64,000 bases of DNA from Pseudomonadales bacterium. Its GTDB lineage: Bacteria; Pseudomonadota; Gammaproteobacteria; Pseudomonadales; Halieaceae. The DNA lies in the NCBI GenBank assembly GCA_024234855.1, contig JACKNN010000004.1:186001-250000 (forward strand). The letters are read 5' to 3'. Below the pieces are notes generated by a model. The model was not told the origin of the DNA. It saw only the letters and a program-made list of their open reading frames with translations, and searched no databases. Of the stretch, positions 25,652 to 34,060 are shown piece after piece. Every line of letters begins with the position of its first letter. The first letter of the stretch is position 1. The position numbers were made by a program, and so were the translations under genes.

Positions 25652-26887
25652 ATGCTCTCCAGGGATAGCGACGCGGCCAGGATACTGCTGGCACTGTCAT
25701 TACTGGTCTGCGCAACCTGCTATACCGGTCACACCATGGCGGCCACCTCACAGACCGGCCCGGCGGTGATCGACGCGGGGCCAGTGGCTATTACCCCCAC
25801 TGCCGGCATGGAAACAAAATACAGCGACAACATCTACCTGCAGGAGCGGGACACCACCGCGTCCTGGATCTACCTGGTGCGCCCGGAAATCAACGCCCGG
25901 GTACAAGACCGCAGCAATATGTACCAGCTCAACTACAAGGGTGAGGCCGCCTGGTACGAAGAAAACAGCAACAACGACCGCAATGACTACTTTGATAACA
26001 CGTTCTCCGGCGACTTTTACCTGTTGCCGGCGGAGCGCTGGATAGCCACCGGCTACGTGAGCTGGGCCTTGTTGCATGAAGACCGCGGCACCGGCCTGAC
26101 GGAAGGGGAGATCGGCAACGAGATTTCAGAACCCGTCCGCTACGACCAGACCGATGTGGGGGGCACTGTTGAATATGGCTCGGGCATAGGCAGGCTGGAG
26201 CTCAGCGCCGGCTACATGGACCGGGTGTACCAGAACTTCCGCCAGTTCACCCGCTCCCGGGACCTGGACGAAACCAGCCTGGGCGCCACGTTTTTCCATC
26301 CCATTGCCCCCAATACAGACATCCTGCTCGATTACGCCTACAGCGAATTTCATTACCCCAACACGTTTGAAAACCTGCCCTCACTGGACAGCACGGAAAA
26401 CTCGCTGGAGGCGGGTGTCGCCTGGGAGATAACGCCAAACACGACCAGCAGGGCCCAGGCGGGCTACGTGGAAAAGGATTTTGACGACCCGGCCCGCAAG
26501 AACTGGGATGGGATAGGCTGGAGCCTGGAGCTGTGGATGCAACCCCGGGAGCAGGACACCATCGTGATCACCAGCAGCCACGCGCCCGAGGAGACCAGCC
26601 TGCAGGGCGACTTTATCAATCGCGAAACCCTGAAAACCGACTGGACCCACAGCTGGTCCGACCGGGTGGACACGGTGCTCAGCGGCACGGCCACCCGCGA
26701 AAAGTACGAACAGTCCATCAACGACAGGAAAGACTACATATACAATATCTCGGCCCGCGCCAACTACGCATTCCGCCGCTGGTTCAATACCTACGTCAGC
26801 TACGGTTATGACGACAAGGACTCGAACGCGGACAATCTCAGCTACAAGCAGAACGTCTTTATGCTCGGGGTGGATTTAAGCCTGTAA
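25652..26887 (+). CDS. Outer-membrane beta-barrel protein of the polysaccharide locus (EpsL-like)
   Basis: The ATG at 25652 is preferred since it opens directly into a signal peptide (residues 1-31, ending TMAA). The remaining 380 residues show alternating amphipathic strands rich in Tyr, Trp, Asp and Asn, and a final strand ending VFMLGVDLSL with a hydrophobic terminal residue, as in outer-membrane barrels. Proteins like this precede Wza/Wzc-type export genes in PEP-CTERM/EPS loci, where they may help polymer pass the outer membrane. The gene lies 45 bases upstream of the wza-like gene. An upstream in-frame ATG at 25592 is less likely. Confidence 0.72.
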   Translation: MLSRDSDAARILLALSLLVCATCYTGHTMAATSQTGPAVIDAGPVAITPTAGMETKYSDNIYLQERDTTASWIYLVRPEINARVQDRSNMYQLNYKGEAAWYEENSNNDRNDYFDNTFSGDFYLLPAERWIATGYVSWALLHEDRGTGLTEGEIGNEISEPVRYDQTDVGGTVEYGSGIGRLELSAGYMDRVYQNFRQFTRSRDLDETSLGATFFHPIAPNTDILLDYAYSEFHYPNTFENLPSLDSTENSLEAGVAWEITPNTTSRAQAGYVEKDFDDPARKNWDGIGWSLELWMQPREQDTIVITSSHAPEETSLQGDFINRETLKTDWTHSWSDRVDTVLSGTATREKYEQSINDRKDYIYNISARANYAFRRWFNTYVSYGYDDKDSNADNLSYKQNVFMLGVDLSL

Positions 26888-26932
26888 GCAGTTAGAATCG
26901 GCTACAGGAAATCGATATCTGCCCTTTCGTCT

Positions 26933-27529
26933 ATGCGACATTGCCAGAACCCACCACCGGAGCAATCGGCCATCAGCCTGAATCCCACGGTACGCCTGCT
27001 GCAACTGGCCCTGCTGTTAATGCTGGCCCTGCCCGCCCTTGCCCAGGAAACAGAGGGCGCTTCGTCCTATACCCTCAATACCGGCGACCACGTACAGGTA
27101 ACGGTCTTCGAGGAGCCGGACCTCAGCATCAGCGCGGTACTGGATGACACCGGGGCCATCTCCTACCCGCTGCTGGGGGAGTTGCAGGTGCGCGGCCTCA
27201 CCGCCCGGGAACTGGAAAGCAAAATCACCGAGGGCCTGCGGGGGCGCTTCCTGATCAACCCGAGAGTGAACGTCTCGATCAAGGAATACCGGCCGTTTTT
27301 TGTGCGCGGTGAAGTGGCCAGCCCCGGCAGCTTTCCCTTCAAGCCGGGGTTGACTGTGGAGAAGGCGGTGTCCATGGCGGGTGGTTTTACCGCCCGCGCC
27401 TCCAAGAGCAAGTTTTATATTGTCTCGGATGACAGTCCGGCGGGTGAAGAGGAAGAGCCCAAAAGCGCCACCCTGAGCACACGTATCCGCCCCGGTGATG
27501 TAATCCAGATAGAGCAGAGTTTCTTTTAA
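26933..27529 (+). CDS. Wza-like polysaccharide export protein (Poly_export/SLBB)
   Basis: The 198-residue exported protein has a hydrophobic signal (about residues 20-37, ending LAQ). The Poly_export domain follows (about 45-120, YTLNTGDHVQVTVFEEPDLS...GAISYPLLGELQVRGL), then an SLBB domain (about 125-195, FFVRGEVASPGSFPFKPGLT). No lipobox Cys is evident, unlike classical Wza. It should form part of the periplasmic/outer-membrane channel for capsule or EPS. It lies between the barrel gene (45 bases) and the wzc-like gene (33 bases) on the same strand. Confidence 0.9.
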   Translation: MRHCQNPPPEQSAISLNPTVRLLQLALLLMLALPALAQETEGASSYTLNTGDHVQVTVFEEPDLSISAVLDDTGAISYPLLGELQVRGLTARELESKITEGLRGRFLINPRVNVSIKEYRPFFVRGEVASPGSFPFKPGLTVEKAVSMAGGFTARASKSKFYIVSDDSPAGEEEEPKSATLSTRIRPGDVIQIEQSFF

Positions 27530-27562
27530 CCCTACCCGCCGGACCAGGCGCCAGGCCAGTAC

Positions 27563-29782
27563 ATGCAAGCACACAATCTGCCAGCCATTTCCCCGGGTGA
27601 GGGCGGCAGTATCGACCTGCGTCATATCTGGCGCGTGGTTGCCGGGAACTGGCGCAGCATCATCGGCCTGAGCGTCGTCGTCAGCCTGCTGGCGGCTCTC
27701 TGGGTCATGCGTATCCCACCTGTTTACCTCGCCACCACCACCATCCTGATCGATACCCAACCGGCAAACACCGTGTCGATTGAGGAGGTGTACGCCCTCC
27801 CCTACAGAAACTACCAGTACTTCCAGACCCAGGTTGAAATCATCAAATACCGCGACATAGCCGAGCGCACTGCAGACGAGTTGGATCTTTGGAACCACCC
27901 GCTGTTCGCCCCCCCGGCGGATACCGGGGAGGTGGAAGAATCAGCCGTATTCATGGCGGGTATCCGGAGCTGGATTTCCGGCCTGCTTACCACAACCGCC
28001 GAGAAAGCGGCGCCGGTAGTTGACCCCGAGGAACAGCGTCGGGCCGCTATCGTCAATCGCATTATGGGGCAGCTGACCGTTGAGCCGGTGGAGTATACCC
28101 AACTGGTGAGAGTCAGTTTCGAATCCACCGACCGCAACCTGGCTGCCGACGTGGCCAACGCCGTGGCGCGGGTTTACATACAAAGCGAGCTGAACTCCAA
28201 GCTGGAAACCACGCGGGAGGCCAGCAGCTGGCTTTCCAGCCGGCTGGATGATCTTAAAGCCCAACTGGAGGCGTCACAGCAGGCGCTGCAGGCATTCCGC
28301 GACCGGGAACAGATACTGGATGTGGCAGGTGGACCGGGGCTGGGCGTGCAGGAGTTGAACGAGCTGAGCGCGCGCCTGGGTGATGCGCGCCGCGCCCGGA
28401 TGCAGGCGGAAACCATCTTCCGGGAACTGGGGGGCGCGGCCAATTATTCGGTGCAGCAGCTAATGAGTATGCCCGGAGTACTGCAACATCCCCTGGTGCA
28501 GAGCCTGGCACAATCGCTTACCGAGGCGCAACAGGATGTGGCCAGGCTGGCCAAGCGCTACGGGCCGGAGCACCCCAGCATGATGACCGCCATTGCCCGG
28601 GAAGAGAGCGTAAAATCCGAGTTTGAAGACCAGGTGCTGCAGGTGAGCCAGAGCATCGAGAAGGAATACCACCTGGCCCTGCGCAATGAGCAGAACATTG
28701 AAAAGCAGCTGGCCGAGGTCAAGCAGGAGGTGGCGGATCTCAACCGCAAGGAGTTCCGCCTGCGGGAACTGGAACAGCAGGTGGCAACTGACCAGCGCCT
28801 GTACGAGATGTTCTTCAGCCGGGCGCGGGAGACCTCGGAGAACGTCGGTTTCGAGCAGGCCTATGCCCGGGTAGTTGAAAAAGCCGTACCACCGATGGGC
28901 GCCGTCAAACCCAATAAGCAGCGCACAGTTGGCATTGCGTTCGTCTTGAGTGCCTTACTGGGGGTGGGCCTGGCCATTTTGCGCGACCTGCTGGATAACA
29001 CCGTGAAATCACCCGATGACGTGGCGGACAAGCTGCATGCACCCTTGCTGGGAGCGCTGCCCGACATCAGATTGCCGAAGCGGCACAGCGGCCCCTACAC
29101 CGGCTTCCTGGATGACCATACCAGTCATTTCGCCGAGGCGGTACGCACCGCCAGAACCAGCCTGGCGTTGTCCGGTCTGGAAAAACCGCACAAGATCACG
29201 GTGATCACCTCCACCACCCCGGGCGAGGGCAAATCCACCGTATCGATCAACCTCGCCGCGGCGCTGGCCCAGATGGAAAAGGTGCTGCTGATTGATGCCG
29301 ACCTGCGCCGCCCCACCGTGGGTAGCGTGTTTAAACTGGCCAAGGGCGTCCCCGGCCTCAGCAATGTGCTGGCCCGGGACTGCGAGCTGGCATCGGCCAT
29401 CCACAAGACAGACCAGGGCTTCGACGTACTGCCGGTAGGCCTGATTCCCGCCAATCCGCAGGAACTGATCTCCTCCGCCCGGTTCAGGGAAGTTCTGAAG
29501 CAGTTGGCCGGGCAATATGACCGGGTGATCATCGACTCGACCCCCATCAACGCCGTCAGCGATGCCCTGATCCTGGCCACCCAGGCAGACTCACTGGTGT
29601 ATGTGGTGAAGGCCGACGTGACGCCGGCCAGCGTGGTAAAGAAAAACCTGAATCACATCAAGAACAGCAACCTGCCGTTGACCGGCGTCATCCTCAACCG
29701 GCTGAATGCGAGAAAGCAGCCCTACTACGGCAAGGACGGCTATTACAGCGGTTATTACGGCCATAGCGAGGGCAAGGCCTGA
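27563..29782 (+). CDS. Wzc-like polysaccharide co-polymerase with BY-kinase domain
   Basis: The 739-residue inner-membrane protein combines a Wzz/chain-length domain (N-terminal helix about 35-53, a long coiled-coil periplasmic part about 80-440, second helix about 455-475) with a bacterial tyrosine kinase domain. The Walker A motif is STTPGEGKSTVSIN near residue 548, Walker A' is VLLIDADLRRP, and IIDSTP is also present. The C-terminus has a Tyr cluster (YYGKDGYYSGYYG) that is the usual autophosphorylation site. It controls polymer length and export with Wza. A CpsB-like phosphatase gene converges 22 bases downstream and may dephosphorylate it. Confidence 0.93.
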   Translation: MQAHNLPAISPGEGGSIDLRHIWRVVAGNWRSIIGLSVVVSLLAALWVMRIPPVYLATTTILIDTQPANTVSIEEVYALPYRNYQYFQTQVEIIKYRDIAERTADELDLWNHPLFAPPADTGEVEESAVFMAGIRSWISGLLTTTAEKAAPVVDPEEQRRAAIVNRIMGQLTVEPVEYTQLVRVSFESTDRNLAADVANAVARVYIQSELNSKLETTREASSWLSSRLDDLKAQLEASQQALQAFRDREQILDVAGGPGLGVQELNELSARLGDARRARMQAETIFRELGGAANYSVQQLMSMPGVLQHPLVQSLAQSLTEAQQDVARLAKRYGPEHPSMMTAIAREESVKSEFEDQVLQVSQSIEKEYHLALRNEQNIEKQLAEVKQEVADLNRKEFRLRELEQQVATDQRLYEMFFSRARETSENVGFEQAYARVVEKAVPPMGAVKPNKQRTVGIAFVLSALLGVGLAILRDLLDNTVKSPDDVADKLHAPLLGALPDIRLPKRHSGPYTGFLDDHTSHFAEAVRTARTSLALSGLEKPHKITVITSTTPGEGKSTVSINLAAALAQMEKVLLIDADLRRPTVGSVFKLAKGVPGLSNVLARDCELASAIHKTDQGFDVLPVGLIPANPQELISSARFREVLKQLAGQYDRVIIDSTPINAVSDALILATQADSLVYVVKADVTPASVVKKNLNHIKNSNLPLTGVILNRLNARKQPYYGKDGYYSGYYGHSEGKA

Positions 29783-29804
29783 CGGCCGGGTTCTTTCGCG
29801 GCTC

Positions 29805-30623
29805 CTACCTGGGCTTGCGCCCTAACCAACGCAAAAAGCCCTCGCCGGATGTAGCGCCAGCGGTGGCCTCGGGTGGCAACACAGTGGGCATTACTACCTC
29901 ACCCGGCGCAGCATCGGCGATAACCGCGGCGGGCCGGGTGCTCACCAGGCGCTCCGCCTCCTCCTCACCCACCAGAGACGCGGCCGCATCACGGCCCTCC
30001 GCCAGCAGCGGCGCACGGTTCCCGAGGTTGTGGGCATCAGTGGCCAGCAGGTGCGTCACGCCGTCCCGCAAGAAACGCCGGGCCACGCCCTGGATGCGCT
30101 TGCCGAAACGCCCGGTAACACTGCCGGCAGTGAGCTGCAGCCAGGCGCCCCTATCAACCGCCTGCAGGAACTGGTCGTAGTGGCGGTCAATGTAGTGCAG
30201 GCGCTCGGGGTGAGTGATAACGGGCACATAACCGCCATCCAGCAGCCGCTCCAGCAGTGCCAGCATACCCTCCTGGGCGATATGGTGTGACGGCTCAAAC
30301 AGGAAATAGCGGCTGCCGTGCAGGGTGGGAATGCGGCCACTGCGCAGGCCCTGCAACAGGTCCGGCACGATCTGCGTGTCGGCGCCACAGGTGATGGCAA
30401 GATCGATGCCCGCCGCCGCCAGCTGCGCACGGAACACATCGCAGGCACGCGCGATACTGTCTGCGGTGTTCTCGTAGCGTCCCGGGTGAATATGGGGCGT
30501 GCAGGCCACCAGGGTAATGCCGTCCGCCACCGCGATCCGCGCCATCTCAAGCGCAGTGGCCAGATCTGGCGCACCGTCGTCGATGCCGGGCAGCATGTGG
30601 CAGTGGAGGTCGATCAAGTGCAA
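29805..30623 (-). CDS. CpsB/CapC-like PHP-family tyrosine-protein phosphatase
   Basis: The 272-residue protein carries the PHP metal motifs DLHCHMLPGIDDGA at 5-18, CTPHIHPG at about 41-48, a His in EPSHH (about 110), ITHPERLHYI and ATDAHN. CpsB-type phosphatases act on the Tyr cluster of BY-kinases and so tune capsule output; the kinase gene is its immediate neighbour, facing it. The last 40 residues are Pro/Ala-rich and not part of the core domain. The gene is divergent from the nucleotidyltransferase gene, with about 70 bases between them for both promoters. Confidence 0.88.
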   Translation of the reverse strand: MHLIDLHCHMLPGIDDGAPDLATALEMARIAVADGITLVACTPHIHPGRYENTADSIARACDVFRAQLAAAGIDLAITCGADTQIVPDLLQGLRSGRIPTLHGSRYFLFEPSHHIAQEGMLALLERLLDGGYVPVITHPERLHYIDRHYDQFLQAVDRGAWLQLTAGSVTGRFGKRIQGVARRFLRDGVTHLLATDAHNLGNRAPLLAEGRDAAASLVGEEEAERLVSTRPAAVIADAAPGEVVMPTVLPPEATAGATSGEGFLRWLGRKPR

Positions 30624-30693
30624 ACACTCAAGGAAATCACCCGCCCAATATACCCCGAGTTAGCGCGCGATACACCGTGGTATAGTTTTGCCG

Positions 30694-31812
30694 ATGAGCA
30701 ACTGGGAACTCTACAGGCTACTTTGCCGCATTATTGGCGGGCTGGGTGACACAGCCCTGGGTGCGGTTATCCGCCGGGATGCGTTCCCGCGACTGGTGGC
30801 GCTTGCGGGCGAGTACGACCTCGAGCCCGCGCTGGCGGTGCGCCTGAATGAACAGGCGGCGCTGATTTCCAGCATACCTGCACAGCTGAACGAGCAACTT
30901 CAGCAGGCCCTGCAGGCCAACACACAGCAAAAGCTGCAAATAATAGCCCAGACGATAAAAGTGGCCCGGGTGCTCAATTCGGCGGGAATAGAACCGGTAT
31001 TCCTCAAAGGCACCGCCCTGCTGTTGGGAGAAAGCCCGTTAGCCGTCGGCTTTCGCAAGCAGGTGGATATCGACCTGCTGGTGGCGCCCGAGAATATAGC
31101 GGCAGCCTGTGAGGCACTGACGGCGGACGGCTATTTTTTTTACGACTTTGATCGGACAGAACCGGAGCCATTCGCTGATACCCCTACAGCCCTCGAACTG
31201 AGCGCCCATCATCATCACCTGCCGCCTCTCGGCAAACAGGGGTACGGCACGCTGCTGGAACTGCACAAACAGCCCGTCCGTCGTCGCTTCCAGACGCAGT
31301 TGAGCGTTGCCCGGTTACTGGACACTGCCATCCTCACGCAAAGCCATGGGGCGAAGTTCCTGCTACCTGCTCCGGCGTTTCAACTGATGCACCTGGCGCT
31401 CGGCACATTCCTCAATGACAGCTATGCCGCCCGCTTCGATTTTCCCCTGCGCGCCGGGCAGGATTACCTGGAAATTATCAGCCGCGGTACCCCGGTATCA
31501 ATCACACAACTCCCGGCACTGTCCGGCTCGAGGTTTGGCCATGCAATGCAACTGTTCGAGCAACTGGTGGTAGAACTGATGGCACCGCACTGCAGTACGC
31601 GCCTTTACCCGGCATGTGATATCCGGAATCGGCTCAGGATAATGGAGCAGAGATTCAACTCCCGATCCATCGGGCGCCTGCTGGACCTGCAGGCGCGCTG
31701 GCGCTACCTGGGGCTATCGCTTTGGTATGACAGCGGCAAGCTGCCGGCTTACCTGAACCGCATGCTCCAGGATCGCAAACCGGGAAAAACCACCGTTATT
31801 GGCGAGCCATAA
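30694..31812 (+). CDS. Nucleotidyltransferase-like family protein (PF14907 type)
   Basis: The 372-residue protein resembles the uncharacterised nucleotidyltransferase family found in polysaccharide and RiPP-like loci. The likely nucleotide-transfer core is at about residues 85-150: VFLKGTALLL (about 103-112) followed by KQVDIDLLVAP with its D-x-D pair. The rest is helical. I chose the ATG at 30694 over a TTG two codons earlier. In some bacteria this family neighbours PqqD-like and HprK-related genes; both occur in this window but 25 and 14 kb away. Its 3' end overlaps the converging glycosyltransferase gene by 17 bases. Substrate unknown. Confidence 0.75.
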   Translation: MSNWELYRLLCRIIGGLGDTALGAVIRRDAFPRLVALAGEYDLEPALAVRLNEQAALISSIPAQLNEQLQQALQANTQQKLQIIAQTIKVARVLNSAGIEPVFLKGTALLLGESPLAVGFRKQVDIDLLVAPENIAAACEALTADGYFFYDFDRTEPEPFADTPTALELSAHHHHLPPLGKQGYGTLLELHKQPVRRRFQTQLSVARLLDTAILTQSHGAKFLLPAPAFQLMHLALGTFLNDSYAARFDFPLRAGQDYLEIISRGTPVSITQLPALSGSRFGHAMQLFEQLVVELMAPHCSTRLYPACDIRNRLRIMEQRFNSRSIGRLLDLQARWRYLGLSLWYDSGKLPAYLNRMLQDRKPGKTTVIGEP

Positions 31813-32917
31813 TCGATTCAATTGCCTGCAACGCCGCATCGACTACCAGCGCTTCACCGTATCCAGCCTCCACGCGAGCCCGGCCATTGCGACCCATAGC
31901 TTCGCGTTCCGGCTCGCTCATCTCGATGATTCGGCGCATGGCATCGGCGAGCGAAACACTGCTATGCGGCTGGCATAGCAAGCCGTTAAATCCGTCGGTG
32001 ACAATATTGCGACAACCCGGTACGTCCGAGGCCACAACCGGCAACCCCATCGCGCCCGCTTCCAGTATGCTGCGTGGCATGCCCTCCCGGTAGGAGGGCA
32101 GCACCACACAATCCACCTGCGCATAAATGGTCTCCATAGAGTCACTGGCGCCCATGTATTCCACCCCGGGGAATTTTCCCCACGCTTCCAACTCAGCCAG
32201 GGAGATAGCGGAGACATTCTTCGCATCCGGGAAGCCGTAGAGCCACAAGACGCAATGAATCCCATCGGCATTGATCTGGCGGATCGCGTCTATGAGCTCA
32301 TACAGTCCTTTGTCCGCCAACATGCGTCCAGCGTAGAGAAAACGAAATAGATCCTGGTGGGCGGCTCGCAGAATCGGGTTATAGCGCTGCAAATCAACCC
32401 CGGATCCCGGCAGTAATGATAAATGGCTCTTGGGCACCAGTTTCATTTGAATCAATAATTTGAAGTCTTCCTCGTTCTGGCAGAATACCCTGAACGCCAA
32501 CGGCATGCTCAGTTTGTACAGCAGGCGGACGATGAACCCCACCACGCCACTGCGGATGAACGCGGTACCCAACCCCGACACAGTGTTTATCGCCGGCACC
32601 CTGGCCAAAGTAGCCGCCCAGGTTCCATAAACATTGTTCTTGATAGTGAAGTGGAACGCCGCCACCGGTTTCAAGGTATGGTAGTGGCGCCACAACCTGG
32701 CGACCAAAGCCATATCTATCAAGGGATTGCTGCCCATATTATCCATCGGCAGCGGCAACCACTCGGCTCCCAGTTCATCGACCAGTTTCCGGCTGTATTC
32801 GTCGTGCGGCGACAGGCACACCACGCGATAGCCATCGCTTATCAGCCGCCGTATCGTGAAGGCACGAAAATTGAACAGATACCAGGAGGTGTTGGACGAT
32901 AAGGTTACGGTCTTCAT
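31796..32917 (-). CDS. Family 4 glycosyltransferase, last gene of the EPS operon
   Basis: The 373-residue GT4 protein has a two-domain GT-B fold. The C-terminal nucleotide-sugar half includes FLYAGRMLADKGLYELIDAI (about 189-208), YMGASDSMETIY, and the retaining-GT signature PSYREGMPRSILEAGAMGLP (about 276-295). It should add a sugar to the lipid-linked repeat on the cytoplasmic face. It is the distal gene of the minus-strand EPS operon, 55 bases after the EpsG-like gene, and overlaps tail-to-tail with the nucleotidyltransferase gene. Donor and acceptor sugars cannot be read from sequence. Confidence 0.88.
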   Translation of the reverse strand: MKTVTLSSNTSWYLFNFRAFTIRRLISDGYRVVCLSPHDEYSRKLVDELGAEWLPLPMDNMGSNPLIDMALVARLWRHYHTLKPVAAFHFTIKNNVYGTWAATLARVPAINTVSGLGTAFIRSGVVGFIVRLLYKLSMPLAFRVFCQNEEDFKLLIQMKLVPKSHLSLLPGSGVDLQRYNPILRAAHQDLFRFLYAGRMLADKGLYELIDAIRQINADGIHCVLWLYGFPDAKNVSAISLAELEAWGKFPGVEYMGASDSMETIYAQVDCVVLPSYREGMPRSILEAGAMGLPVVASDVPGCRNIVTDGFNGLLCQPHSSVSLADAMRRIIEMSEPEREAMGRNGRARVEAGYGEALVVDAALQAIESIMARQ

Positions 32918-32972
32918 CGATTACTCAATCCAGGATTGATATTCCTCCGACCAGGCTCGCTGCTCACCCTAC

Positions 32973-34013
32973 TCATTGAAACAGGATGTTCTTATAAGGC
33001 AGCCAATAGCGTGCATGGACTGCAAAATTCAACCAGACAAACTGTACCAACACGTAGTAGGCCACCGTGCCGTAGATGATTGTGTTGAAGTTATTGGCGT
33101 CCCGGGCCACAAAGGGCAACCTGGAAAACACAAACATCTGCAGGGGAATAAAGTACAGCGCTACCCTGTCTACGCCTGTGGCCGAGAGCGACAGCATCGG
33201 CAGGGTTGCCAGCGAGAGCACCGCCATCCAGGTCCACAACCGCCTTTCCTTGTCGTTATAGAAGAGCTTATCGCGAAAGAGTAACAAAAGAGTCGCGGGC
33301 ACGGCGTTCATGCAGACTCTGATCGCCCCACCCTGCGATGCCTGTGAATAATCGTCCACCACGTAGTTCTGCCACATATTCTCCGCGGATTCCAAAAGCA
33401 GAGAGTACACGGCAATTGCGACAAAGACAGAGACCCAGAGGGCCGTCCATAGCCTGTTCCTGGTGGCGGCCAGCGCCGCTATCGGGAGCAATAGCACCGC
33501 GGACTTGTGAAACAGCGCGCCAAGCAGAACCCAAAAAACAAATTGGCGGTTCTTGTCCTTTGCAAGCGCGGTGAGGCCAATCAGCGCCAGCCCCAGGGCT
33601 GCCGCCTGTCGGGTATAGCCCATGCTGACCACGATCAGCAGATAGGGTATGGCAACTGTTAAGGCGAGCCAGGGCAGTGGCTGGTTCCGGCAAAAAGCGT
33701 GCACGCCGCAACAGACAATGGCCGCGCAGAACAGGTTTACCCAGACAATGGATAAACCCTCATCGGCCACAATCCAATTGATCAGGTAATAGGCGGGATC
33801 GTCGAGTGAAACGGCATCGGTAAACTTGAGGTAACGCATACCATCAAAATGCCTGAGATAGGTGCCCCAATCACCTCCTACCTCATACCGTAAACCGATA
33901 AACAGTCCCAACAGCACCAGGACTAAAAACCAGGCAAGCCGCTGGTTTGCCGTTCGATGTGTGAAGGTAACACCAGCCAGAGGCAGCATTAATATCAACC
34001 AATAAGGCCACAT
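32973..34013 (-). CDS. EpsG-like polysaccharide polymerase
   Basis: The 346-residue protein has about eight or more hydrophobic segments and the EpsG-family signatures LRYEVGGDWGTYL (about 42-54), GYTRQAAALGLALIG (about 132-146) and LLGALFHKSAVLLLP (about 158-172). EpsG/Wzy-type proteins polymerise repeat units on the periplasmic side. It lies between asnB (47 bases) and the last glycosyltransferase (55 bases). Together with Wzx at 43-44 kb it completes a Wzx/Wzy-dependent pathway. Confidence 0.85.
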   Translation of the reverse strand: MWPYWLILMLPLAGVTFTHRTANQRLAWFLVLVLLGLFIGLRYEVGGDWGTYLRHFDGMRYLKFTDAVSLDDPAYYLINWIVADEGLSIVWVNLFCAAIVCCGVHAFCRNQPLPWLALTVAIPYLLIVVSMGYTRQAAALGLALIGLTALAKDKNRQFVFWVLLGALFHKSAVLLLPIAALAATRNRLWTALWVSVFVAIAVYSLLLESAENMWQNYVVDDYSQASQGGAIRVCMNAVPATLLLLFRDKLFYNDKERRLWTWMAVLSLATLPMLSLSATGVDRVALYFIPLQMFVFSRLPFVARDANNFNTIIYGTVAYYVLVQFVWLNFAVHARYWLPYKNILFQ

Positions 34014-34060
34014 GGAGTATTTAGCTCATACCAAATACAGTGGGGCTGGCATCAGGCGCA